Of a stretch of 64,000 nt of DNA, positions 9,721 through 18,472 are shown one piece after another. Source of the DNA: Bosea sp. 685 (GTDB lineage: Bacteria; Pseudomonadota; Alphaproteobacteria; Rhizobiales; Beijerinckiaceae); assembly GCF_031884435.1 (NCBI RefSeq), contig NZ_CP134779.1, positions 1,116,001 through 1,180,000 of the forward strand, given 5' to 3'. The notes under the pieces are model-generated. The model was not told the DNA's origin and searched no databases. It saw nothing but the letters and a program-made list of their open reading frames with translations. The number at the start of each line of letters is the position of its first letter. Position 1 is the stretch's first letter. The position numbers and the translations under genes are program-made.

Positions 9721-9846
9721 CTAGAGCCGGATGATTTCAGATTGGGTCACAAAGTGACCCAATCTGAAATCATCCGGCTTTCATCAAAGCGTTAGAGCAG
9801 GATCGGTGCGAAAAACCGGTTCCCACTTTTTCGCATCCTGCTCTAG
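9721..9846. repeat. CTAG-bordered palindromic repeat, family A copy 1
   Basis: Runs from CTAGAGCCGGATGATTTC to GCATCCTGCTCTAG. The left half is a long palindrome around GGTCACAAAGTGACC; the right half carries GAAAAACCGGTTCCCACTTT. Copies at 23373-23501 and 34812-34936. The right CTAG supplies the TAG stop codon of the outer-membrane protein gene. Confidence 0.88.
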
Positions 9847-10745
9847 AAGCTGTAAGACGCTTTCACCTTGACCAGATGCTGGCTGAAATTGGTCAGGTCG
9901 AGATCGCCGGGCTGGCCCTTGGCCTTGCCGGCGACCTGGATGTTGTAGGCGGCCGAAAGCGCGAGCTGCTTGGTCGCCTGCCAGTAGACGCCGGGACCGG
10001 CGAAGGTGGCGTAGCCAGCCTCGGTGCCGAAGCCGAGATCGTTATAGCGGCGCTGATGGCGCACTTCGCCGCTGAGATAGATGCCGTCCACGGCCTGCCA
10101 AGCGAGCGAGGCGCCCAAAGTCAGCGTCGAGCTGCGGCCATAGGGGCTGGGGCCTGTCCAGGTCAGGTCATGCGAGACGTTGAGCGCGGCGTAGAGCTTG
10201 CCGGGGATCAGCGTCTTGTCGGCAAAAATCCGGATGCCGGTGTTGTAGCCGGTGAAGCGGCTGGCGCCGTCGGGGTCAGTGCGGTTGACGCTGGGATCGA
10301 GCACCACGGTCAGGCCGATGCCGTGCAGGTCGCGGCCGAGCAGCTTGTATTTCATTTCGACGCCGGCGCCGTAGCTGCGTGAATCCGCGTTGACGCCGCC
10401 GAAGGACGCGTCGGTGTAGTTGCCGAGCAGATAGGGGCCGACCTCGAGGCAAGGCAGCAAGCCGTAGGAGCCCTGGAGCTGGGCGCCGTGGCTGTTGAGC
10501 GTGCCGCTGCGCGCACCGAAGCCGCCGCCATAGGTCAGGCTCGGGCCGAAGGAGCCCTTATCCGCGACATCCGAGCCGGTGGTGAAGCCGAAGGCGTCGG
10601 TCGGAATGCCCTCACTCTCGCTGCAGGCGGACAAGGTGGCCGGAATCGCCGGCGCGCCCTTGCGCGAGGGCAAGTCGGCGGCGAGGGAGACGGTTGCGGC
10701 AGCGGCCGAGCCGAGCAAGGCGAGAGCGACGGATCTGAACGACAT
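9843..10745 (-). CDS. Outer-membrane beta-barrel protein (alphaproteobacterial surface type)
   Basis: A 300-residue protein with a signal peptide (MSFRSVALALLGSAAAATVSLAADLPSRKGAP; the A-A-D-L-P-S-R-K region is common in outer-membrane proteins of this order) and many alternating amphipathic strands ending in ASYSF, a terminal Phe typical of BamA substrates. A beta-barrel porin or surface protein is likely; ligand unknown. The start at 10745 is chosen because upstream codons cover the regulatory region. A Fur-type box lies 34-52 bp upstream, suggesting iron control. The stop TAG belongs to the adjoining family A repeat, and a strong terminator follows. Confidence 0.8.
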   Translation of the reverse strand: MSFRSVALALLGSAAAATVSLAADLPSRKGAPAIPATLSACSESEGIPTDAFGFTTGSDVADKGSFGPSLTYGGGFGARSGTLNSHGAQLQGSYGLLPCLEVGPYLLGNYTDASFGGVNADSRSYGAGVEMKYKLLGRDLHGIGLTVVLDPSVNRTDPDGASRFTGYNTGIRIFADKTLIPGKLYAALNVSHDLTWTGPSPYGRSSTLTLGASLAWQAVDGIYLSGEVRHQRRYNDLGFGTEAGYATFAGPGVYWQATKQLALSAAYNIQVAGKAKGQPGDLDLTNFSQHLVKVKASYSF

Positions 10746-10778
10746 GGGCGGGTTCCGGTTGAGGTGAGAGACCCTTAT

Positions 10779-10797
10779 GCAAATGCGAATGATTTGC
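10779..10797. promoter_or_regulatory. Fur-type box upstream of the outer-membrane protein
   Basis: GCAAAT-GCGAAT-G-ATTTGC is a 19-bp arrangement of two direct hexamers, one spacer base and one inverted hexamer, the layout of a classical Fur box (GATAAT-GATAAT-C-ATTATC). The core TGCGAAT-G-ATTTGCA is a 7-1-7 dyad with one mismatch. Fur or Mur binding, and iron- or manganese-dependent control, is inference. Confidence 0.6.
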
Positions 10798-10921
10798 AAT
10801 ATCTGATTCTGCTGTTTTTCGACGAAATCAGGATGCCTGAGCCGGAAAGACAGCGCGAGAGCCGGTGGCGGCCGGGTTGCGCAATGCGACGGCATGTTGC
10901 GCCGCGGCAACATGAATGACG

Positions 10922-11491
10922 TCAGTGCCGCGCCATATCGCCGAGCCGGGCATGGACCCGGGGTGCGATCGCGGCCAGTTCCGTCACGGGTTTCCAGGCT
11001 GCGGCATGGACCTCCTCGATCTGGGCGACGAGCGCCAGCGCCGGGTCGGCGAGGAAGAGATATTGCAGGTCGTGATGGACATGGTCGGGCTCGCCGCGAG
11101 CGGGCTTGCCGGGCACGTCATGGCTGTCGATGGCGAAGGGCAGGTCGCCGCCCTGGTGCCAGGGATGCAGCGACAGCCCCTGGACGCCGGTCTCCTCGAT
11201 CGCCTCGCGCGCTGCCGAATGGTGGAAGGCCTCGGCCTTCTCGTAATGGCCGCCGGGCTGGAGCCAGCGGCCGATCACGACATGGTCGATCAGCAGCACC
11301 TTGGTGTGGTCGGGCGAGAGCACGATCGCGCTGGTGGTGAGATGTCCGGGCATGGTCGCGCGCTCGTCGAGCGCATCGCTTCGCGCGATCTGCCAGCGCA
11401 GCAGCGCCAGATGCTCGCGCGGGGAGGCGACCTCGGTGCGATAGCGCGCGACGATCAATGACAGGCGGTCGAGGAAGGATAGGGCGGTCAT
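10922..11491 (-). CDS. Nudix hydrolase
   Basis: A 189-residue protein with a textbook Nudix box at residues 81-103: G-x5-E-x7-RE-AI-EE-TGV (GHYEKAE...REAIEETGV). Such enzymes hydrolyse nucleoside diphosphates linked to another group, using Mg held by the box glutamates. The substrate cannot be read from sequence. An extra 45-residue helical N-terminus precedes the fold. It stands alone, 28 bp from the end of the following gene. Confidence 0.88.
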   Translation of the reverse strand: MTALSFLDRLSLIVARYRTEVASPREHLALLRWQIARSDALDERATMPGHLTTSAIVLSPDHTKVLLIDHVVIGRWLQPGGHYEKAEAFHHSAAREAIEETGVQGLSLHPWHQGGDLPFAIDSHDVPGKPARGEPDHVHHDLQYLFLADPALALVAQIEEVHAAAWKPVTELAAIAPRVHARLGDMARH

Positions 11492-11519
11492 GCGTCCAGT
11501 CTAGCCGATTCGCTGGTTT

Positions 11520-12581
11520 TCAGGGCGGAGGCAGGTGGTATTCCTCGAACTTGCCGTTCCGGGGGCCGTCATAGCCGATCAGGACGGTCAGTCCGGCGGC
11601 GTCCTCGCCGGTGACGACGAGCGCCTCGGCCTTGGCGCTGTCGCGGTTGCGCAGCTTGCCCAGTTCCCGCACCGTCTCGGGCCGCGCCGGATCGATGAGC
11701 ATCACCGCATAGTCCAGATCCTGCTCCTGCGCCGGGCCGACCAGAGCGAGCAGCCGGCCATCCCCAAGGGTTGCGAGATCGCGAAAGCCGCGCTGGCCCC
11801 CGAGCGGGACGGCCACGAGCCTGGGCTCGCCGCGCGCCGGTTCGTGTCCGGTCGCGAACAGGTCGGCGAGGCTCGCGCCGACGAGGAAGGCCTTGCCGTC
11901 AAGCGAGGGCGCGCGCAGGCCGGCCCAGAGCCGGTCTCCGGCAACAGCGATCGCCTCGACATTCATGCCGTTGGCGCTCATCAGATCCCGGCCGAAGAAG
12001 CCGCCGGCGGAGCCTGCCCGGCGCAGCAGGTCGCTCAGGCGATAGGTCAATTCGGGCGCGCCCTCGGCCCGGCCATTGGCGTCGACCTTGATGCGGGCGA
12101 GGTGGAAGGCCGAAAGCCGGAACTGGCCGGAATGGCGCGAGCAGCCATGCGAGCCGGCGACATAGAAATAGGGCGCGGAGAATGCGACGCTCTCGCCGTC
12201 GAGATCGCGGAACTTGCCCTGTTCCGGACAGGCCACTGCTGGCGGAGCGCCGAGCGTGGCCGGTGATGGCCCGTCGCCAAGCAATGGCATGCTTTCGCCG
12301 GGCGTGATCGCGCCATCGGCCAACGTCGCGAATTGCGCGGCCGTGTTCTCGTCATTGATCAGCAGGCAGCGCTGCTTGCCGTCGCGCGCCGGCATGCAGG
12401 CCATACCGCTGATGTCATGGGCGGGTTTGCCAGGCTTCTTGCCGGCGAAGTCGCTCATGGCCTCGATGCGACGCAATGGCTGCAATGTGTCGGCCAGGGC
12501 AGGCGAGGTCGCGAACAGAGCGCCGGCGAGCAGGGCGCAGAGCCGCGGATGCCGCATGATCCGTTTTCCCTCGGAGTTCAT
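11520..12581 (-). CDS. Secreted DUF3616-like protein
   Basis: A 353-residue protein with a signal peptide (MRHPRLCALLAGALFATSPALA, beginning at residue 9). Repeated GxxDLDGESVAFS, GMNVEAIAV and SAKAEALVV segments suggest a beta-propeller-like fold of the DUF3616 / esterase-like phytase type. Function unknown. It follows the alpha/beta hydrolase gene by 8 bp in the same direction, so they are probably co-transcribed. The start at 12581 follows AGAGGCTGAT; an ATG at 12557, giving a cleaner signal peptide, is the alternative. Confidence 0.7.
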   Translation of the reverse strand: MNSEGKRIMRHPRLCALLAGALFATSPALADTLQPLRRIEAMSDFAGKKPGKPAHDISGMACMPARDGKQRCLLINDENTAAQFATLADGAITPGESMPLLGDGPSPATLGAPPAVACPEQGKFRDLDGESVAFSAPYFYVAGSHGCSRHSGQFRLSAFHLARIKVDANGRAEGAPELTYRLSDLLRRAGSAGGFFGRDLMSANGMNVEAIAVAGDRLWAGLRAPSLDGKAFLVGASLADLFATGHEPARGEPRLVAVPLGGQRGFRDLATLGDGRLLALVGPAQEQDLDYAVMLIDPARPETVRELGKLRNRDSAKAEALVVTGEDAAGLTVLIGYDGPRNGKFEEYHLPPP

Positions 12582-12589
12582 ATCAGCCT

Positions 12590-13561
12590 CTAGCCCTCCA
12601 GCCAGGATTTCATCACGCGCCAGAAGGCGAAGCGCTGCTTGCTCGAGACCAGCGTATGCGCCGCGCCTGGAATGATGGTGAGCTGCTTGTCGCCATTGGG
12701 CAGTTTCTTGAAGAAATCGCAGATATCGTCCATCGAGGCGATACCGTCATATTGCCCGCTGATCATCAGGACCGGCGCGGTGACGCGGTCGGGATGAACC
12801 ACCGGCAGGTTGACCGTCATGTCGAGATAGGTGCCGGCGGGCACGCTGTCGCCGAAGGGCAGTTCGGCCTTGACGAAGGCGTCGATCACGTCCTGGTCGG
12901 TGGTGTCGGGCTTGTCGCGGGTAAAAATGCTGCCCAGCATGCCGGCATCGCGCGGCCTGCGGTTATGCGTGCGGAAATACTCCGCCTGCTCGGCCCGCTT
13001 GCTGAGCGTGCCCGAGCCCTGGCCGGTATAGGTGAAGGCCTGCAGCACCAGCCGCCCGACGCGGTCCGGCCGCGCCATCGCATAGGCGCCGACGCGCAGC
13101 GCACCCGAGCTTTCGCCCATCATATGCATGCGCTCCTGGCCGGTTTCGCGGCGCACGAGGTCGCCTGCGACGATCAGATCCGCGACGCCGCTGGCGATGT
13201 CGGAATTGCCGGAGGTGCGAGTGGATTTGCCATAGCCCTCATGGTCCATGGTCCAGACGTCATAACCCCAGCGCGCGGCGACATTCATCAGCGAGATGTC
13301 GTCGCGCCCGGGAATGGTCAGGTCGTATGTCGGCCGGCCCGAAGCCGATGAGCCGTGCACGAAGAACAGCACCGGCAATGGCTTGCCGCCCGGCGGCCCG
13401 ACGCGCTTGCGGTAGATCGCAAGCTCCACGCCGGGCGCTTTCGTGGCGCTGTATTCGGCGCTCCAGATCGCGGCCTCCTCGGCCTTTGCGCCCTGGCTGT
13501 CGAGCGATGAGGCCAGACCGCCAAGGGCCGCCCCCTGAAGCAGCGTGCGACGGTGAAGCAT
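12590..13561 (-). CDS. Tat-exported alpha/beta hydrolase
   Basis: A 323-residue hydrolase starting with a twin-arginine type signal (MLHRRTLLQGAALGGLASSL), so it acts outside the cytosol. Oxyanion-hole region FVHGSSASG, nucleophile elbow MMGESSGALR (Ser in G-E-S-S-G), acid near ISGQYDGIAS and His in PGAAHTLVSS form a plausible catalytic set. The ATG at 13561 is preceded by GGGAGGGTCGCAT. It leads a two-gene unit with the DUF3616-like gene. Substrate unknown; lipase/esterase activity is likely. Confidence 0.83.
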   Translation of the reverse strand: MLHRRTLLQGAALGGLASSLDSQGAKAEEAAIWSAEYSATKAPGVELAIYRKRVGPPGGKPLPVLFFVHGSSASGRPTYDLTIPGRDDISLMNVAARWGYDVWTMDHEGYGKSTRTSGNSDIASGVADLIVAGDLVRRETGQERMHMMGESSGALRVGAYAMARPDRVGRLVLQAFTYTGQGSGTLSKRAEQAEYFRTHNRRPRDAGMLGSIFTRDKPDTTDQDVIDAFVKAELPFGDSVPAGTYLDMTVNLPVVHPDRVTAPVLMISGQYDGIASMDDICDFFKKLPNGDKQLTIIPGAAHTLVSSKQRFAFWRVMKSWLEG

Positions 13562-13679
13562 ATGCGACCCTCCCGGAGCCCGATCTTGATTTCGGTCAGA
13601 GTAGGAGGGTGGAGGCGGGGGCGACAAGCGGGGCTGCATGGCTTGCGATCACCAATGCGAGATTGGGGGGCATTTGGGA

Positions 13680-13985
13680 GCCGGGACGCCTCTTCCCTTC
13701 TCCCACCCATCTCGGGCTTGCCCGAGATGGGCAACCAAGGTGTCAAAGTCGGCAACAGCCGACTTTGATGTGGGAGAAGGTGGCGCGCAGCGCCGGATGA
13801 GGGGGCGCCGTGCCCTGTCAGGTTGGCGTCGTGTTCGGCTAGATGGAACGCTCACAGCGCCCCCTCATCCGTCTCGGCTTCGCCGATCCACCTTCCCCCG
13901 CGAGGGGGAAGGGAAGAAGGCGCGCGAAATCCCCGCTCGCGCCTATGCGCCGCGGCACTCCGCCTTCGGCGTTCTTCCTTAAGGC
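13680..13985. repeat. Compound palindromic repeat region (family E)
   Basis: Between 13562 and 14129 there is no gene. Most of it is nested inverted repeats: CATCTCGGGCTTGCCCGAGATG, AAAGTCGGCAACAGCCGACTTT, then GGCGCAGCGCCGGATGAGGGGGC facing a distant inverted copy AGCGCCCCCTCATCCGTC, and CCTTCCCCCGCGAGGGGGAAGG. This resembles the composite intergenic repeats of Hyphomicrobiales genomes. A fragment of family D (GAGCCCGAGCATGACG) follows at 14035-14050. Confidence 0.75.
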
Positions 13986-14087
13986 TCCGACCATCGACGT
14001 GCCGAGGAGGAACGCGTTTCAAAGATGCTGGGGCGAGCCCGAGCATGACGCGGTGATCGCCGCGCGTGCGTCCTCGGTTGACATACT

Positions 14088-14132
14088 CATAACTCTCTGG
14101 TTATTGATCGAAACAATAACCAGAGAGTTATG
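14088..14132. promoter_or_regulatory. Perfect 19-bp inverted repeat covering the arsR-like promoter and start codon
   Basis: CATAACTCTCTGGTTATTG (14088-14106) and its exact inverse (14114-14132) are separated by 7 bp. A TTGACA -35 hexamer (14078-14083) abuts the left arm, and a -10-like TTATTG (14101-14106) lies in it, so the arms flank the expected transcript start; the right arm ends with the ATG of the regulator. This is a probable autoregulatory operator. If transcription began further upstream the same repeat would hide the start codon in a stem. Confidence 0.8.
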
Positions 14133-14462
14133 GATTCGATGCCGGACAGCCACGACATGCTCTTCAGGACGCTCGCCGATCCGACCCGGCGGGCCATCTT
14201 CGAGCGGCTGTGCCGTGACGGCGAGCAGACGGTCGGGGCCCTGACGGCCCGGGCCGGCGTCTCGCAGCCGGCGGTGTCGAAACATCTCGGCGTGCTGAAG
14301 CAGGCCGGGCTGGTGCGTGACCGTCACCAAGGTCGCCAGACGCATTATTGCGCGCAGCCCGGCGCCCTGACCGCGCTGATCGATTGGACAAGCCAGATGG
14401 CCGGGTTCTGGGAAGCCCGTTTTGACGATCTCGAAGACATACTGAAGAGGATGGACCAATGA
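14130..14462 (+). CDS. ArsR-family transcriptional regulator
   Basis: A 110-residue winged-helix protein. DPTRRAIFERLCRDGEQTVGALTARAGVSQPAVSKHLGVLKQAGLV (residues about 17-62) holds the helix-turn-helix; it lacks the CxC metal site of arsenic/cadmium sensors, so it belongs to the SdpR-like group that is usually paired with SRPBCC proteins. It overlaps the downstream SRPBCC gene by 4 bp (ATGA), showing translational coupling. The ATG lies at the edge of a 19-bp inverted repeat, with little room for a leader; a second in-frame ATG at 14139 is possible. Confidence 0.92.
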   Translation: MDSMPDSHDMLFRTLADPTRRAIFERLCRDGEQTVGALTARAGVSQPAVSKHLGVLKQAGLVRDRHQGRQTHYCAQPGALTALIDWTSQMAGFWEARFDDLEDILKRMDQ

Positions 14463-14869
14463 CCGAAACATTGACCGAGATCCGCTCCGTCGTTGTCGAA
14501 CGGGAGCTCTCTCATCCGCCGGAAAAGATCTGGCGAGCGCTCACGCAACCGCAACTGATCGCGGAGTGGCTGATGAAGAGCGACTTCAAGCCTATCATGG
14601 ACCACCGTTTCAGCCTTCGCGCCGATTGGGGTGCTGTTGACTGCCAGGTCCTGGCTATCGAGCCGAACAGGGCGCTGTCCTATAGCTGGGGCGCTTACGG
14701 CCTCGAGAGTGTCGTCACCTGGACACTGACCCCGACGCCCGGCGGGACTCATCTGCGCATGGAGCAGTCGGGCTTCCGGCCAGACCAGCAGCAGGCCTAT
14801 CAGGGCGCCAAAGCCGGGTGGCCGCAGTTCTTTGCAAATCTGGAGCAGCTTCTGGCGCGGGTGGACTGA
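14459..14869 (+). CDS. SRPBCC (AHSA1-type) domain protein
   Basis: A 136-residue single-domain START-like protein: ELSHPPEKIWRALTQPQLIAEWLM at residues 15-38 and the terminal helix GAKAGWPQFFANLEQLL are family hallmarks. Members bind small hydrophobic ligands; many are co-encoded with ArsR regulators and induced by their ligand, but activity is mostly unknown. Overlap of 4 bp with the regulator gene makes the pair one unit. The end of the unit is followed by a strong hairpin at 14942-14973. Confidence 0.9.
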   Translation: MTETLTEIRSVVVERELSHPPEKIWRALTQPQLIAEWLMKSDFKPIMDHRFSLRADWGAVDCQVLAIEPNRALSYSWGAYGLESVVTWTLTPTPGGTHLRMEQSGFRPDQQQAYQGAKAGWPQFFANLEQLLARVD

Positions 14870-14941
14870 CGCCCGCCGGAGCGGGGCAAGGCGAAGGACG
14901 AGTCTATCGGACAGGGCCGATGATCGGCACCTGGCTGATAA

Positions 14942-14973
14942 ATCGAAGCGCCGCTTTACAGCGGTGCTTCGAT
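14942..14973. terminator. Hairpin between convergent SRPBCC and malate synthase genes
   Basis: ATCGAAGCGCCGCT (14942-14955) pairs with AGCGGTGCTTCGAT (14960-14973) across a TTAC tetraloop, 14 pairs with one G-U on one strand. It lies between two convergent stops and probably terminates both transcripts. T-tracts after it are short (CTCTTGG on plus, TTATCAG on minus). Confidence 0.65.
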
Positions 14974-14989
14974 CTCTTGGCAGCAGTCC

Positions 14990-16600
<1,611 letters not shown>

Positions 16601-16918
16601 GATCTTCTCCCTGCGGCGCGAATGCTGCCAGCATCATGTCTCAGTGCTCGCCTTCTCGAAATGCGGAAAAGAGACTGATCACCTTTCTCGATTTGGAAAT
16701 AATGCCTCCGGTCGCATGCTGGCTCCGACGCGTGTACGGCAGGCCTCTTTTGATTGCGTGCGGCTCTATATTCTCGCATAAGTTGTGCTACCGCAACGTT
16801 ATTTGCAGCAACTGCGAGATGGGGCCGAGTTCCTATGATCAATTTTAGCGATTCGTAAGGTCCTGGACGCCATCGCTCACCCGGCCGAAAGCGGCGCAAG
16901 GCTGAGAGGTGGCAGGCG
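16601..16918. other. Divergent intergenic region between aceB and the first TadG-like gene
   Basis: No gene seen in these 318 bp. It must hold the aceB promoter (left part, comparatively AT-rich around 16660-16860) and the leader of the plus-strand gene. The last 105 bp (16814-16918) are similar to the leader of the second TadG-like gene at 18367-18472. Confidence 0.6.
16814..16918 (+). repeat. Leader of first TadG-like gene, duplicated upstream of its paralogue
   Basis: Blocks GCGAGATGGGGCCGAGTTCC, ATTCGTAAGGTCC, CCATCGCT and GGCCGAAAGCGGC occur in the same order and spacing as CCGAGATAGCGGCCAGTTCC, ATTCGTAAGTTCC, CCATCGCT and AGCCGAATGCGGC at 18367-18472. Both end at ATGATGCGGATC. The duplication therefore carried its promoter/leader along, or the leader has a conserved function. 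Confidence 0.75.
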
Positions 16919-18238
16919 ATGATGCGGATCAAGGCGATGACGCGGGTCAAGGTCTGGGCGACGCGGTTCATGTCGCTTTGGGCGGGTTTTGCTGGAGACC
17001 GCTCGGGCAATGTCATGATGCTGTTCGGCCTCGCCATGATCCCGGTCCTCGGGCTGGTCGGCGCGGCGGTCGACTACTCCCGCGCCACCACGATGCGCAC
17101 GATGCTCAACGCGGCGATCGATTCCGCTGCACTGATGGCGGCGCGTGACGCGACCAAGCTGAGCGACGCGCAATTGCGCGAACGCGTCAATGGCTGGATC
17201 CGCGCGAGCTTGCATGGCGATGCCGCGAAGGGCTTCAGCGCCGCCACGATCGCCATCGACCGCACCGGCCGCACGATCAGCGTCAGCGCCACGGCGAGCC
17301 TGACGGCAAGCCTGACGCAATTGATCGGCCAGAACGCCATCCAGATCAGCAGCAGCAGCCAGTCGTCATGGGGCACCAACACGATCGAGCTTGCTCTGGT
17401 GCTCGACAATACCGGCTCGATGGCGTCGTCGGGCAAGATGACCGCGCTGAAAGCGGCCTCGCTCGATCTCCTGAAGATCATGAAGGAGGCGACCTCCGAG
17501 CCGGACCAGATCAAGATCTCGATCGTGCCATTCTCGACCCGGGTCATCCTCGATACGAGCAACAAGAACGCGAACTGGCTGCGCTGGGACCAGTCGGTCA
17601 CCACTTGCAGTAATTGGTGGCCCTATCCGTGCACGACCACGACCATTTCGAAATCGACCTGGCAAGGCTGCGTGGCGGATCGCGACAAATCCTACGATGT
17701 CCAGGACGGCGATGGTGGCGGCACCAATGGGACCGCCTATCCGGCCGATTTCTGCGACGCGTATTCCCCGTCGACCCAGGCGAAGGTCATGCCGTTGACG
17801 AGCAATTGGGATGCCTTGACGCAGCGCATCGGTGAGATGACGCCGGTCGGCGCGACCAATGTGACGATCGGCGCCGCCTGGGGCATGGCGACCTTGAGCC
17901 CGGGCACGCCCTTCACGGAAGCAAAACCGCTCACCACGCCGCGCCTGAAGAAGTTCATGATCCTGCTGACCGATGGCGACAACACCAAGAACCGCTTTGA
18001 TGGGGATGGCTCGACCTCGAACCCGAACGTCGATGCGCGCACCAAGCTCGCCTGCGCCAACGCCCAGATCGCGGGAATCGTCGTCTATACGGTTCGCGTC
18101 ATGGATGGGAACCGGGACCTGCTCAAGGCCTGCGCGTCTGACGCCGGCAAGTATTTCGAAGTGACCGATGCCGCGCAGCTCAGCCCGATCTTCAAGCAGA
18201 TCGCCAGCGAGATCAGCGCGGTGCGCCTGACGATGTGA
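16919..18238 (+). CDS. TadG-like pilus-assembly/VWA domain protein 1
   Basis: 439 residues. A short basic cytosolic start, then DRSGNVMMLFGLAMIPVLGLVGAAVDYSRA (residues 27-56), the single N-terminal membrane segment and 'pseudopilin-like' motif of TadE/TadG proteins (PF13400 type). From about residue 157 comes a von Willebrand A domain with MIDAS-like DNTGSM and later LLTDGDNTKNR. The bulk should be periplasmic. The region between (SWQ.., CSNWWPYPCTTTT) has cysteine pairs. Such proteins occur with Flp/Tad pili but also alone; no other tad gene is present here. Tandem paralogue follows at 18473. Confidence 0.85.
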   Translation: MMRIKAMTRVKVWATRFMSLWAGFAGDRSGNVMMLFGLAMIPVLGLVGAAVDYSRATTMRTMLNAAIDSAALMAARDATKLSDAQLRERVNGWIRASLHGDAAKGFSAATIAIDRTGRTISVSATASLTASLTQLIGQNAIQISSSSQSSWGTNTIELALVLDNTGSMASSGKMTALKAASLDLLKIMKEATSEPDQIKISIVPFSTRVILDTSNKNANWLRWDQSVTTCSNWWPYPCTTTTISKSTWQGCVADRDKSYDVQDGDGGGTNGTAYPADFCDAYSPSTQAKVMPLTSNWDALTQRIGEMTPVGATNVTIGAAWGMATLSPGTPFTEAKPLTTPRLKKFMILLTDGDNTKNRFDGDGSTSNPNVDARTKLACANAQIAGIVVYTVRVMDGNRDLLKACASDAGKYFEVTDAAQLSPIFKQIASEISAVRLTM

Positions 18239-18366
18239 TCGTCAGATCGCTGGCGCGTCTCGAAAGGATGTGGGCCGTGTCTCCGAAGACTTTCGGTCCA
18301 TTCCGATTGTATATGTCAATTTATGCTCTCTATAGTTGTATAGCCAATGATTTCTTCACTGCATTT

Positions 18367-18472
18367 CCGAGATAGCGGCCAGTTCCGATAGTCGTTTTTA
18401 TCAATTCGTAAGTTCCAGACCCCATCGCTTCCTTAGCCGAATGCGGCTTTTGGGTTGTGGGATGCCAAGTCG
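18367..18472 (+). repeat. Leader of second TadG-like gene, homologous to that of the first
   Basis: See 16814-16918. The space between the two TadG-like genes (18239-18472, 234 bp) holds no other gene; its first part is AT-rich (TATATGTCAATTTATGCTCTC) and may contain the promoter. Confidence 0.7.

Noticed and set aside
9307..9795. Plus-strand frame ending in L-E-P-D-D-F-R
   Set aside because: Shadow of frmR and its operator, ending in the family A repeat.
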